The translations under genes were made by a program, and so were the position numbers. DNA of 64,000 nucleotides from Cyrtodaria siliqua (taxonomy: Eukaryota; Mollusca; Bivalvia; Adapedonta; Hiatellidae): contig JAWPHD010001285.1 of NCBI GenBank assembly GCA_037043455.1, forward strand, positions 182,001-246,000. The letters are read 5' to 3'. The notes beneath the pieces are model-generated. The model was given only the letters and a program-made list of their open reading frames with translations. It searched no databases and was not told the origin of the DNA. Below are positions 24,501 through 35,262 of the stretch, piece by piece (positions within the stretch are counted from its first letter, which is position 1; every line of letters begins with the position of its first letter).

Positions 24501-27014
24501 ATCCTTAAAGCTTTGTTTTGAATTATACCAAGTTGCTGTAATAATGAGGAAGAAGCACATGAATAAACGTGGGAACCATAATCTATTTTTGGTCTAATAA
24601 GGGTTTTATATAATATAATTAGAGATTTTCTATTTGATCCAAAATCCGTTCCTTTTAACATTCTTAATAAATTTAAATCTTTCTCACATTTAGCTATTAA
24701 ATTGTGTATATGTGTTGTAAAGTTTAGTCTTCTATCAAAAATCATGCCTAAAAATGTGGCTGTTTTACTGAATATAATTTTATTGTCACCTAGAAAAAGG
24801 TCGACAGATTCTCGGGGGGTATTGCCAAAAATAATTCCCACTGTCTTATTAGGTGATAATTTAAAGCCCCATTTTTTTGCCCATTACCATATTAAATTTA
24901 GGCCCTTTTGAGCTTTGGTTTGTAGTTTATTTAAATTTTTTCCTGTTACCCACGTGCTACTATCATGGCAAATTGGCTAACAACCATGCCAGTGTCTTTT
25001 ACGATATCTGGCAGGTCGTTAATGAGAATATTAAAAAGAAGGGGGGATATTATGGAACCTTGGGGAGTACCTCTCTCTAGTGATTCTTCATCAGAGAGAG
25101 AGTCCTCAACCTTAACTTGTATCTTCCTGTCCTGAAGAAAGGCCTTAATGAAGGAGAAGCAATTTCCTCTAATGCCAAAATCAAATAATTTAGTAAGAAT
25201 TCCTATATTCCAAGCAAGGTCAAATGCTGCTTGTAAATCTAAAAATATGGCAATTACAGAATGGCCAATGTTTTTAGCAAATATTATATCATGTTGTAAT
25301 CTGGCCAACTGATCTTGTGTACTGCGGCCCTTCCTGAAACCTGATTGAAATTTATTTAATAAGTGTTTTGTTTCTAGGAAGTGTTCTAATCGATTTTTGA
25401 CCATATATTCCATTAATTTACTAGGATGAGAAGTTAAGCTTATGGGTCTATAGGATTTAGGGTCATTAGAGTCCTTATTGGGTTTTTTAATCGGGATAAC
25501 ACAGGCCAGTTTCCAGGAGGCTGGATAGGTTTTGGAAGTCCAGATTTTATTATAAAGGAGAAGCCAAATACTTAAGGTGGATTCAGGCATATGTTTAAAT
25601 AGCTGATAGGAAATTTTGTCAGGTCCCACGGCGGAATTTTTTCTGCTATTAATTGCATCTCTAAGTTCCAGCATATTAAAGGGGAGATTAAGAGTAGGAT
25701 CTGTATCCTCTTGAATGTCGTTATTAATTTTATTATTAAAATCAGTTTCAAAATTTTCTTGGAAGTCATTTGTAGTTTTAGGAAGATTGTCCTTAATCGA
25801 AACTTGGGCGTAATGCTTGGCCAACATGTTAACAGTGGCACCGAGGAAGATGTTTTTCCACGTATTTTATTAATCTTTGTCCAAAAAGTTTTAGTGTTAC
25901 TTTGTTACTTTGTTTTAAAGAACAGGTATTTATAAATTCTTTCCAATTACTTTTCTTCGCTGATGATATAATATTTTAAGAGTCAAGCTCTGCATTTTTA
26001 AAGTTAAATAGATTTGTTTCAGGCGGGTCTTTTTTTAATTTATTCAACATGTATTTGCGTTTTTTAACCGCCTGTTTGCATTCAGAATTCCACCATGGGA
26101 CATTTTTCTTTTTTGGCATTTTATTATAAATCGGGACGCTTTGATGCACTATATTCAGTATCGCATCAGTTAAATTATTATTAAATATATTTATATCTTC
26201 TGAGAATAAGTCTTCTGTATTTAAATCTTTACATAGAATATTGAAAAGGTCCAAGTCTGTTTTATTATAGTTGTATTTATCTTGATTATATTGTTCATGT
26301 GATATCTTATCATTTATTAGCTGTATAGATATATAGATTTGGAAGTGGTCAGACCCCCAATTATCGTCTAGGACTGTCCATTGAGTTTTTTGAGAGAGGG
26401 GGATGGTAGAGAAAGACAGATCAATGTTTGACAGGTTACCCGTTCTGTTATCGATGTGCGTTGGGGAGCCGTCGTTAAGAAGGATTAAATTCTGCTCGTC
26501 AACCCAAGACAGAATTTCTTTCCCCTTTTTATTTGAGTGTTCAGATCCCCATGCATGGTGGTGGGCGTTAAAGTCTCCCGTGATTAAGACATGTTTAATA
26601 TTAAGCTCATTTATTTTCTTACTAATTTTATTTAATGATCTGCTATCACAGTTTCTTGAGTAAAGATTAGATAAAATAAAAGTGTAGTCTTTGTATAACA
26701 CTTTAAATAGCTGGACTTCAATTGTAGTTTTATCATTGTCGTCCCTAGGATTTTCTATATTTATATTTTCATAATTAATGTCATTTTTAAAATAGACGGC
26801 CAAACCCCCACACTCATTGTTATTTTTATTATTAAAGAATTTGAATTCATGTCTGAATCCCGGTATAGTTTTAAAATTGTTCTTGTTAAATTTTGTTTCT
26901 TGCAGACATATAATGTTAATTTCCGGATTCAGGTCTAAAAACAGTTTTATTTCTGCATGCTTTATATGAGTTAGTCCCCCCGCGTTAAAAGATATTATGT
27001 TTACTTGCTTATTC
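21592..27014 (-). mobile_element. I-group LINE, 5'-truncated, with 13-bp target duplication
   Basis: The word AAGTGATTACTGT occurs at 21579-21591 and again at 27015-27027, exactly at the two ends of the LINE, as expected of a target-site duplication. The 3' end carries a hairpin (GCTCGCC ... GGCGAGC, 21616-21650) followed by an (AAAACT)-type tail, as in many non-LTR elements. The 5' end is cut just before the endonuclease motif VNIISFNAGGL, so the gag-like ORF1 and the very start of ORF2 are missing. Confidence 0.85.
23225..27014 (-). pseudogene. LINE ORF2: APE endonuclease, reverse transcriptase, RNase H (broken)
   Basis: The protein would nick target DNA and copy its RNA there. In order: APE-type endonuclease (27008 to about 26300; CLQETKF, ITGDFNAHHHAWGS, WGSDHFQI); reverse transcriptase with SAVGPDKISYQLFK, YRPISLTSHPSKLME, motif A FLDLQAAFDLAW and motif B GTPQGSIISPLLFN (25827-24960); RNase H with YTDGSKD, FTAELIAIKNSL, FSDSLSSL and WCPAHVQIPGNEKAD (about 24100-23690); then a Cys/His tail (CPSCSVPFTTEHFLLDC). 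An RNase H after the RT points to the I/Nimb group. It is dead: a stop at 25976, frameshifts between 25976 and 25827, a one-base loss within the FADD catalytic motif near 24965, and TAA at 24884-24886. Confidence 0.9.
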
Positions 27015-27027
27015 AAGTGATTACTGT

Positions 27028-29890
27028 ATACGTGTGGGTTCATATATACAACATGCGCACCACCTACATTCACTGAATATTAATGAGATAAGGCGGTACT
27101 GTATGAGACGCTTCAGGTACTTTGTGAATCGACCACTGGTCTTATAACGGGTATAAAAGTGGATTTTAGCAGACGGCATTTTACCACTTCTCTAGATCTT
27201 CACTACGTGCACGTCGTGGAGAGGGCACTGCCGATATTCAATACCTGAGAACTTGTCACTCTCAGGTTTGAATTGCATATCGGTTGACTAAATGTGAAGA
27301 TGTCTCCTGCGTCCCATCACAGCACACATCATCTGATGTCTCCAGATCCCTGAAGTCGGAACCGGTAGGCGGGCTGAAGCTGCAACGGACCTATACTCAA
27401 CCACAAACTTCGGTCATCACGTTGCAGCGAAGCCCACTTTCTACCATGGTTTTTCACACGCCACAGAATACTTCAGGGTGACACAGACATCGGGCGGTGT
27501 GTGCGGCGCAGGGGTCATACTGTGATGGGTGTGGCCCTAAGCAAGACCGTCACCAACTCGTAGAGGATGTAGGACACCGTAGCGGATGTAGACCACCACG
27601 CCAGCAGCAGACCACCACGCCAGACCACTCCAGACCACTTCACCGCCACAGCGAGAACTACACAGAGCGAAAGCGACACACCATCTACATACATACAACA
27701 GAAGCGACAACACAGCAGCAGCACCAGATCAACCAACACACTCAACTAGAACAGTCCAGACTCAATTGTGCCCGTCGCGGCAGGGAAACTTGTCGTGTTT
27801 GTTGGTGGAGGGACTATAAACCTCAGAACTACACACACACACACACGGCATTTTACCACCGAACTGATGAGACCAATCTTCAGTAGAAAGAGAAATAGGA
27901 AATACAAGTCATTAGAAATTGAAAAGGAAGCTATAAATGTACTTACTCAAACAACCTTATAAGTCCATATTTATATATAATCCAAAACAATACCTATAAT
28001 TAAACGTAGCCTTTCCAACTATCGCGTTGCATCAAAGAAACTATTATATACAAATAATCCTCCATTTTTATGTGTGTGTGTGAGTGTTTGTGTGTAGTGT
28101 ATATTGACACAAAACACAAGGGAGACATTGTTTATCGAAATTGGAATATTGGTAGAGGCTCGTAACTAATGGTAAAGATGGAGATATAGTATTTGTTATG
28201 TGAAGTTATGCATGCATGGTTTACACATAATAGTAGATTATAAATCAACATAATTTTAATGAATTCCTCTTAATTTATGCATGAATTGAATTTTGAAATT
28301 GAAAATAAAATGGATAGAGAGATATAGCGAGACACAGAGACAGAGATATAGACATAGAGAGTCAAAAAGAGGGAGAAGGAAAGAGAGAAAGAGAGAGAGA
28401 CACACACAGAGAAAGAGAGATACAGAGAAAGAAAGAAAGAAAGCGAGAGGTAGGGAGGGAAAAAAGTGAGAAAAGGGGAGAGAGAGTGGGGGAAGGAAGG
28501 AGTGGGGTGGAAGCAGTGAGATAGAGAGAGAGTTTCTATATAGTCTTATAAACATAGGCGTAAGAGCCGGAGGACTCCACACTCCAATGTTTCGGGGTGG
28601 GGCCCAATATTGATGTTTTCATGAAACAAAAAAAAATGCAACACAAATGTATGAATTGGCAATCTGAACATTTAAATTCTGATTGATAATATTTCAAAAT
28701 CAAAGAAAATATGAAAGATGTCAGCTTCCTTCTGTAAGACAGGGTAAGTGTTAACTAAAAACCGAAAGTTTTAGTATAACAATTAAGTTCAAACACTAGT
28801 AATTAACCTTTCCTAAGTTTATTGATTTGTAAAGTAATTTTGAATGAAAACTGGCCCGTTACCAGCCCTGAAGTTTAACCGAGGCATATCCCTTATTTTG
28901 GTGTCCAGTGGCATTAACCTCCCTCTCCACCCTAGATTTTGTTTTAATTTCCTTCAATGTGTTGCATTTCCCCCAGGGTCCTTATATACTAGTATATAGT
29001 TGTTTTTATGTAAAGTATGTACATTCCCAAAATTCAACCAAGACAAATACCTCTGTGTGCCCCAGTGTAGCTATGGACCTGGAAAAGCAATATGTTGAAA
29101 AGCAATGGTTTATATTCACGGTGGACAGACGTTACGGACACTGGCTGCTCAAAACAGCGTTACATTGATCCTGGTTACTCATGTAAAGGACCCTGGCGGG
29201 TAAAAACACGTAAACTATTAAAACAATTTTGCAACATTGGTCCTTTCGACATTAATATGCAAATGAGCTACTTTATCCTAGGTTTGCAAAGCTGGATATA
29301 CGGGGTCCAAACGGGGTTTATAATATTTCGAGATAAAACATATCATCTTGTTTCTTGTCTTAGTAGAAAAAAAGCATAGGCCCAAACATCACATTCTTCA
29401 ATTTTCTTTCCATTTCCCACAGCTTATTTACTATTTAGATGGTATTTGTCTGATCCGGAGAACTATTTCTTCTCTACACAAGGCCAGGGCCCCCATGAAT
29501 ATGCATACAGTGAGTGGGATGTGTTTATCTCTTTAATGCGAATGAACACCCAATCAAAATGACAGCTGACGCTCTCTCTGTCTGTTAGCGTAGTGATACA
29601 TTTCGTCAGTGACGATCTGTTGCGGCTTCTAGCGTGCTCGAATTGTGTCGCCTGCTAAGGACTAGGGCTTGAAAAGACCCCTAATCCAAAAACGACTAGA
29701 TATGTTCCCCTGTTCGAAATATCTCGGTCTGATATCAGCGGTGGAAGATAAAGCTGCGACATTTTCAATTGGGTGGGGTTTATGCGGGGGTCAACTTATG
29801 GAAAAAAACAATGTGCTGAGATATTTTAAAGATTTTTACATTTAACGAGTTTTCACCCTCCAACATCAGCGAGGAACTCGTACACTGCAA
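27028..29890. other. Body of the TTAA insertion: GC-richer block, then purine tract
   Basis: 27170-27860 is less AT-rich than its surroundings, with CA/CAG-rich words (CCACCACGCCAGCAGCAGACC) and a repeated word CGGCATTTTACCAC at 27174 and 27849. 28306-28530 is a long purine tract (GAGA/GGAA). No transposase or other gene can be recognised. The ~100-codon frames here come from composition. 28557-28600 carries a fragment of the GGCGTAAGAG..GTTTCGGGGTGGGG dispersed repeat. Confidence 0.5.
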
Positions 29891-29894
29891 GGGT

Positions 29895-30190
29895 GCTGGC
29901 GTGGTCTACTTGATAGCACGTTGCATTTGACCCGGATGAAGCCTTATCGCCGCAAGTCAATTTCTTCTGTGTATTATTGAGTAAAACATGTTCCTTTATT
30001 CTCGTCCGTCCGATTGGTATGTACACCGGTTCTGTGTTTCGGAGTCTATCCTTGGAACAATTTGCTCAAAGGAAAATATATTCGTAAGTAAGATTAGGGC
30101 AGCTTCTCGGATTTGTATGTATCCTTCCTTTCTTTTGGGAGACCGGCTATAAATATTGTTTCATTCCCAGATACGCTGTGGTTCGTTTTT
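29895..30190 (+). mobile_element. SINE family 1, diverged copy
   Basis: Head-like GGTGCTGGCGTGGTCTACTTG, then a degenerate body with CTCGTCCGTCCGATTGGTAT, ATTCGTAAGTAAGATTAGGGC and GTATCCTTCC. These match the 18577-18835 copy in order. It lies inside the TTAA insertion. Confidence 0.55.
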
Positions 30191-30390
30191 TCTTATTTGA
30201 CGCTGACATGTTGATGATATAGTCTGAATCCTTATATTCTCTCGCCCCTACTTTTTCATTTGATTGTTGTTGTTTTTTTGTTTTTTTATGTATTGTGTTT
30301 TTTTTTTAATTTTCGATTTTTTACAGAAAGTGTGTACACAGCTGCGTGCTCTAAGATAATGCCTTTTGAATAAACTTTTTTTTTAAATAT

Positions 30391-30675
30391 TGAATGTTGT
30401 TTAACGGATCATCAACACAGTATAGGTTATTTAGAGCCGCCCCAGAGAGAGAGGAAGGATACATAGGAATCCGGGAACCGTGCCCTACTCTTATTATCGA
30501 ATAGATTCATATGGTTCTTTAACGTGCTCGGAGGACAGACCGATACACGAGACTGCCCGGTTTACGTCCCCATCCGACAGACGAGGCTAAGGGAAAGTGT
30601 CTTGCCCAATAACACATCGACGAAACTCAGTGGCACCACGGAGGATTGAACCCGGGGCCTCCGGTTACAAATATA
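30391..30675 (-). mobile_element. SINE family 1, best preserved copy
   Basis: Read on the minus strand it has a B-box-like word (GGGTTCAATCC) near 30643-30655, then GGGCAAGACACTTTCCC, GCCTCGTCTGTCGGATGGGG, ACGTAAACCGGGC, GAGCACGTTAAAG, CCTTCCTCTCTCTCTGGGG, GGCGGCTCTAAATA and the end CCGTTAAACAACATTC. Head, body and tail order are typical of a tRNA-derived SINE. It lies inside the TTAA insertion and is convergent with the copy at 29895. Confidence 0.75.
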
Positions 30676-31017
30676 AAAACTGTTTGAGGTCATTGTCGTG
30701 TAAAACGGCGACAAAAACCATCATGCAGCGCGCTGCGGGGAAAGTTAGTTTGGTTAATGTCTATTGCGGGCCCATAGTTTATTTTAGGGTACTGTCGACG
30801 GAAGACAGGTCGTGAAGAGAGAATTATCTCAAGGCGCAAACGTATATACACGAACGTAGGTCCGGAGTACATATTTTAGTATTGTACCTTGTACGACATA
30901 GATGCATTTAGCCAAACTCACCACCAGATTCTATCACTATAACAAGATCACACCCTCTACATTCAATATTGGGCTGTTCTTTTTTTATTTTCCATCATGC
31001 TGCCGCATGAATGATTT

Positions 31018-31215
31018 TAGTACCGGTGGTCCAGAGTGGTGAGGCACTGTTTCAAGTTCACCGCTACGGTCGTGGGTACGAATCCAGCTCGTTCCCAGAT
31101 TTCATGAGGCATGCAGTACTTGTCCTACTGGTCTGCCTTGCCTCCCCGACGAAAAAATCGACCATCATATATAACCTAAAATGTGCTGAAAATGACTTAA
31201 AACACCATGCAACCA
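31018..31215 (+). mobile_element. tRNA-derived SINE, short
   Basis: The A-box-like GGTGGTCCAGAGTGGTGAGG and B-box-like GGGTACGAATCC are spaced as in a tRNA. The tail GTGCTGAAAATGACTTAAAACACC is SINE-like. It lies inside the TTAA insertion. Confidence 0.6.
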
Positions 31216-31295
31216 ATAGATGTGTTTTTTTTTAGAGTTTGTTTTGGTGGAACCATAGTCTCGATCGTCGTTTTCTCTTTAATCTGAAGGTATAT

Positions 31296-31740
31296 ATCAA
31301 CCAGGATCAGGTGCCAAAGATACAGATTGTTGTCAGAATCTCAAGCATTTTTTACAAAGCAACCAGGGTCCGGTGCTCTGAAATTTAGACATGATGTAAA
31401 TATTTGCAGATTTTTAGACTAAACAGTTATCTTTATTGAACAACAGCAGTTGCAAACCAGTTTGGGATCACATTAAATCAGTCAGAGAGAACATATGGAA
31501 GTTTGACTTTTTGAAGTCATCACTTTTGTATCGACCGTTAAGAGTAAGCTTGTTAGGAATTATTCTACATTTGTTGTACATAAGAAAATGCATTTCGAAG
31601 AATATGATATTCTTAGTTTTTTTTCTTATACATACGATACTGTAACTTTTTGACACCAGTGTTCATTTACCAACCAGGGTCCGTTACAAGTGCAACCAGA
31701 ATCAAGGTAACGCAGTTTTGAGCAACCAGGGTCCGTTACG
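31296..31740 (+). repeat. Cluster of CAACCAGGGTCC words
   Basis: CAACCAGG(G/A)TC(C/A) recurs at about 31298, 31360, 31672, 31697 (CAACCAGAATCA) and 31720, often followed by GTTAC. The opposite-strand form (GATCCTGGTTAC, AGGACCCTGGCGGGT) occurs at 29167-29200. The spacing is irregular, so this is not a simple tandem array. Confidence 0.5.
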
Positions 31741-31820
31741 TCCATCCACCGTGATATTAGCAGTCTTCGCGATTGAGCATATTTATGTAAAGTAACTTAA
31801 TTAATACGACATTGTTAATC

Positions 31821-31905
31821 GGCCTCCGTAGCGCAATAGGTTAACGCGCTGTCTTAGTACGCTTTCGCCGTTTCGGACGGGGTTCTAGTCCAGGTCTTAG
31901 CACTT
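31821..31905 (+). repeat. tRNA-like sequence
   Basis: GGCCTCCGTAGCGCAATAGG and GGTTAACGCGC resemble an A-box region, and GGGGTTCTAGTCC resembles a B box. The acceptor ends do not pair and the anticodon arm is poor, so it is a SINE head or tRNA pseudogene. 31906-32840 holds no gene. Confidence 0.4.
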
Positions 31906-32840
31906 TTAAAAACATTTTTTTTATGAATTTTCTTTTTCATGAAGAAGTAGTATTCAAATGCCTTTCAAATTCGTCAGATTTAAATATTAACAAACATATG
32001 CATAATAGCACGCACACAAACACGGTTTAGGCACGCACCCACAAAAGCTCGCACGCAAGAGCGATCCGTTTTAACGAATTGTGACTCTTATTATTTTCCC
32101 AAGAAGCTCCGGAATTGAAAAGTGCAACTGAAGGATAGACGGATGGGCGACATTCATGTGTATACCCCTTCCTCACATCCTGAAAACTACGATTTGCGAG
32201 AAATAATATTGCTGGTCTTTTTCCAACAAAAGAAAATTCCATATATATAACTTAATTTCAACAATATCCTTCAAGTGTCTCATTGTAAACAATAATTTCT
32301 CCCTGTCCCGAGTCAACACTTGAGCATGTATTTCACGTGACATACTATTGGCTACTGATACATGCTCTCTGTATATGTATACATGTATAATACGTGTGTG
32401 ATTTTGGATTATTTGAAGGATATTTTAGGAAATAAGTATATACAAGATATGGAACATATGTGGAATACGCGGGTAAGTGTTTATAATTCTCTACATATTG
32501 ATGTATTTACGTTATGCCTTACGCATTTTACTTGTTCCCTTTCGTTCAACAATACAACATGTATATAGTTACATTGCACGCCACTAAATATCCTCATCGA
32601 GTTGAATAATCTGTAGTTATCGGATATCTGAGCAAATTGCTATATAAACGTTTAGGCTTATATACCCGTAATCGCTGGGTGGTACAATTTCAAAGTTACC
32701 GAAGCGTTTATCACGCCTATTATGCAAATGCCTCGATATACGCTATGACAATATACCAGCCTAAACAATGTAGACAACAAACCAGCAAAGAACTTCATCT
32801 ATAGGCGTTCTTATGTTTAAAACAACTTGAAATTGTATTA

Positions 32841-32861
32841 TTTTATCGGGATTGTGTAGCT
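32841..32861 (-). repeat. Right terminal inverted repeat of the TTAA insertion
   Basis: 21-bp TIR, followed by TTAA at 32862-32865. Similarity between the two ends stops abruptly after 21 bases. Confidence 0.95.
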
Positions 32862-34944
32862 TTAAGGATAAATAGTATCAACCATAGTTGAAAAGAAAGG
32901 GTTGTAAATGTTCAGTATGTCATTCAGATACCGAGAGGTGTCATTAAAAGCTTCAATAACATCTGCCTGGGTATCTGTTGAAAGACTCAACATGAAATCC
33001 CTTTCATAGCAAAATAAAAACAAATCTGCGACAAGTGATGCACAGTTCGTACCCATAGGGATACCAACCATTTGTCTATAAACGGTTGTACCATACCTGT
33101 CGAAAATATTATCTAATAGGAAGATGAGCGCTTCACAAACTTCATAGCAAGTCCACATAGTATAATTGTTTAAACTGCCGTGAGTTAAAGACGCTTTAAT
33201 ATTATTACATGCCAAAACTGTACTATATTCTCTAGCGAATGTTTTTTAAATAAGATAAATTAGCTTGTCTTTAATAAGATGATGTGGTGAGGTTGTATAT
33301 AGTGTAGAGAAGTCATAGGTACTTATTGATGAAACTTGACCTTTATTGAACATTTTATCAAGAACGTCTCCTGAACTTTTTATAGACCAAAATAAATAAA
33401 TTCCAGAGTTTTCATACGTTTTATCACAATATAGTTTAACGTGATCTTGAACGTCAGTAAGAAGTAAAATTTTGGAGATGTTTGTTATGGTGCAGGCACT
33501 AGAATTAGAAATAAAGCGAGCCTTATACGGATTTTTATGTAATTTAGGAATCCAGTACATGGTAGGCAGTTTATTTTGCTTATCGTTTACACCAGCCTTG
33601 AAAGTAGTGCACCGAGTGATATGTGCGGAAACAACATCATCCTCAGTAGAATTAACTGGAGTATACGAATTGGTGCTGCCGAGTTCCAGAGATAAAACAT
33701 TGACGTAATGTAGGCGTCAAACAATAATTACATTATTAGCTGCTTTATCAGCAGGAACCAAAACAAATTTATTATAAAATTCCTGAATTCCCGATTTTAA
33801 ATTACGACAGGAAAACCTAGGTCTCGGAGGTAGTAAAGAGGGGTTAGCATTATAAAAGTTAATACGTGTATCTATAATTTTAAGAATTGACTTTTTCCAA
33901 GTAGAAAGCGAGTTTGGGTCCGCATGTTCTCTACGACACCATTTTATACTAAATCTTCAATGGAGTGGGCGATCTGGGCAAGACAGGCATTAAAATCAAT
34001 TGTTGAAGGTAATCTGTATTTAGGACCTTTCGAAAACAAATGCCGAATACGTTTATCAACAATATCAAAATTACCAGTGATGACATGACCTGCTGGAGCA
34101 TAGCAACATTTCGATGTTTTGCATTCACATTCCTTAGGAGTATATGTACTATATCAAGGTCAGAAACTATTTTGTTGTAGTTGAAAATAATATTTATAAT
34201 TGGTTTTTTATACTTATACCAAATAAGACTTTCGGAATTTTTGAAATATTTAGGAATAGAATCAACTACATGAGTATCCCGAAAAATACTAGGCATGTCA
34301 ATAAAATCAATACCTTTAATAATATATAGTAGTTTTAGAAAATGCCTGACGTGATCAGACTCCTTGTCAATATGGGGTCGGAGAACATGTTGTGTGTAGC
34401 TTTGAACTATGGAAGTAGTGTTATACAAGGGATCTGTACGAATGAAAATTTTGTCGGCTTCCTCGTCGATCAACTTTAGTGAAGAAATAGACAAAGAGGA
34501 AAGCCGTGAAAGCATAGAATGCTTTCCAGACTGTTTAAAAATAGTATGTAAATCAGCGACAGAAATAATTACACGCGAATTACGTTTGATGTTACCATTA
34601 CGCCTACGACCATGAGACCTAGATTTACGCTTTCAAATAGAAAATATAGAAAAAATGTCAAGATTAGGACATTTAGAAATATTTCTTTCTTAATAAATAT
34701 TGTTATTAAGGCCGAGTGGATAAGGTGTCTGTAAGTTTTTCATCCACTTAAGTTCTGCAATATGTCTAGCTTTTATTTTGAAGCTTTTAGTAGCATCATT
34801 ATCAAAAGATATATATTCAACCGGTTGAACAGTTACGTAATTAAAATTATGACCTGACTGACGAAAGTGTTGGTACAAGTAATTTTTTTAACTTTTTAGG
34901 ATTACTTATATTTGTGTTCACGAAATCGAACTTTTGAGGATCGA
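32862..34944 (-). mobile_element. Naiad copy B, 5' part (truncated inside the nuclease)
   Basis: On the minus strand it matches copy A from inside the GIY-YIG domain (CGATCCTCAAAAGTTCG at 34944 downwards) through the linker and reverse transcriptase to the TTAA at 32862. There the 11-kb insertion starts. The 5' truncation is typical of target-primed retroelements. Confidence 0.9.
32866..34940 (-). pseudogene. Naiad copy B ORF: nuclease end, linker and reverse transcriptase
   Basis: Contains YQHFRQSGHN and PVEYISFDNDATKSFKIKAR (nuclease end), the linker with a CxC motif (C-E-C, reached after a one-base deletion near 34140), PADKAANNVIIV followed by TGA (complement of 33717-33719), MYWIPKLHKNPYKARFISNS, a TYDFSTLYT motif A, GIPMGTNCASLVADL, and SRYLNDILN where active enzymes have YLDD. 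The loss of the catalytic Asp plus frameshifts (34140, 33220-33245) make it inactive. At the position of copy A's TGA 52937 this copy has AGA, but it shares the TGA at copy A 53042. Confidence 0.9.
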
Positions 34945-35253
34945 AAATTGCAAAAACGGTCCACCATTTTATTTTAATTTGACTATCGGTCAGCCATCTT
35001 TAAACGAGTTGATTATTATTATTGACCAAATTAGTATAATTCCGGGAGATTCTGACACAATAAACACGAAATATACCGTTTAGAAATCGACGAACGTGTT
35101 TCTTAATTATATCTTGGAACTAAAATTATCAAAGGTTGGGTACGATAATTCTCTTAATGAATTTGGTTGGACATTATAAACAGAAGCTTACAGTTAATAA
35201 AACGGACTCGAATACAAATTTCAAATAGCTGCATCCATAGACTTCCGGTTTTA
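34945..35253. other. No gene seen
   Basis: Unique-looking AT-rich DNA between Naiad copy B and the 1.8-kb DNA element. Confidence 0.4.
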
Positions 35254-35262
35254 AAATGTAAC

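Larger units (their letters stand above)
21510..32861. mobile_element. 11,352-bp insertion with 21-bp TIRs and TTAA duplication
   Basis: The left end reads AGCTACACAATCCCGATAAAA (21510-21530) and the right end (32841-32861) is its exact reverse complement, 21 of 21 bases. Both are flanked by TTAA (21506-21509 and 32862-32865). Removing the insert and one TTAA restores the Naiad reading (..TTTATCC-TTAA-GAACTTC..), where copy A has TTTATCC-TAAA-GAACTTC. TTAA duplications are typical of piggyBac, Kolobok and Sola3 DNA transposons. The AG start fits Kolobok better than piggyBac (usually CC), but no transposase is present, so the family is inferred. The insert carries a LINE and SINEs, and without the LINE and its duplicated target it is about 5.9 kb. 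Confidence 0.9.

Noticed and set aside
27497..27886. 129-codon plus-strand frame rich in Gln, His and Thr
   Set aside because: Composition-driven (CAG/CAC-rich DNA), with no motif and no splice or promoter evidence. It lies inside the TTAA insertion.
27867..27890. Hammerhead ribozyme core-like CTGATGAG
   Set aside because: The stem II partner and a correctly placed CGAAA are absent, as they are for the similar word at 22758. Naiad elements are also not known for hammerheads.
28256..28582. Ser/Leu/Phe-rich 108-codon minus-strand frame
   Set aside because: Translation of a purine tract on the other strand.
21510..32861. Maverick/Polinton identity for the 11-kb insertion
   Set aside because: The target duplication is the 4-bp TTAA rather than 6 bp, the TIRs are only 21 bp, and no integrase, polymerase or capsid genes are present.
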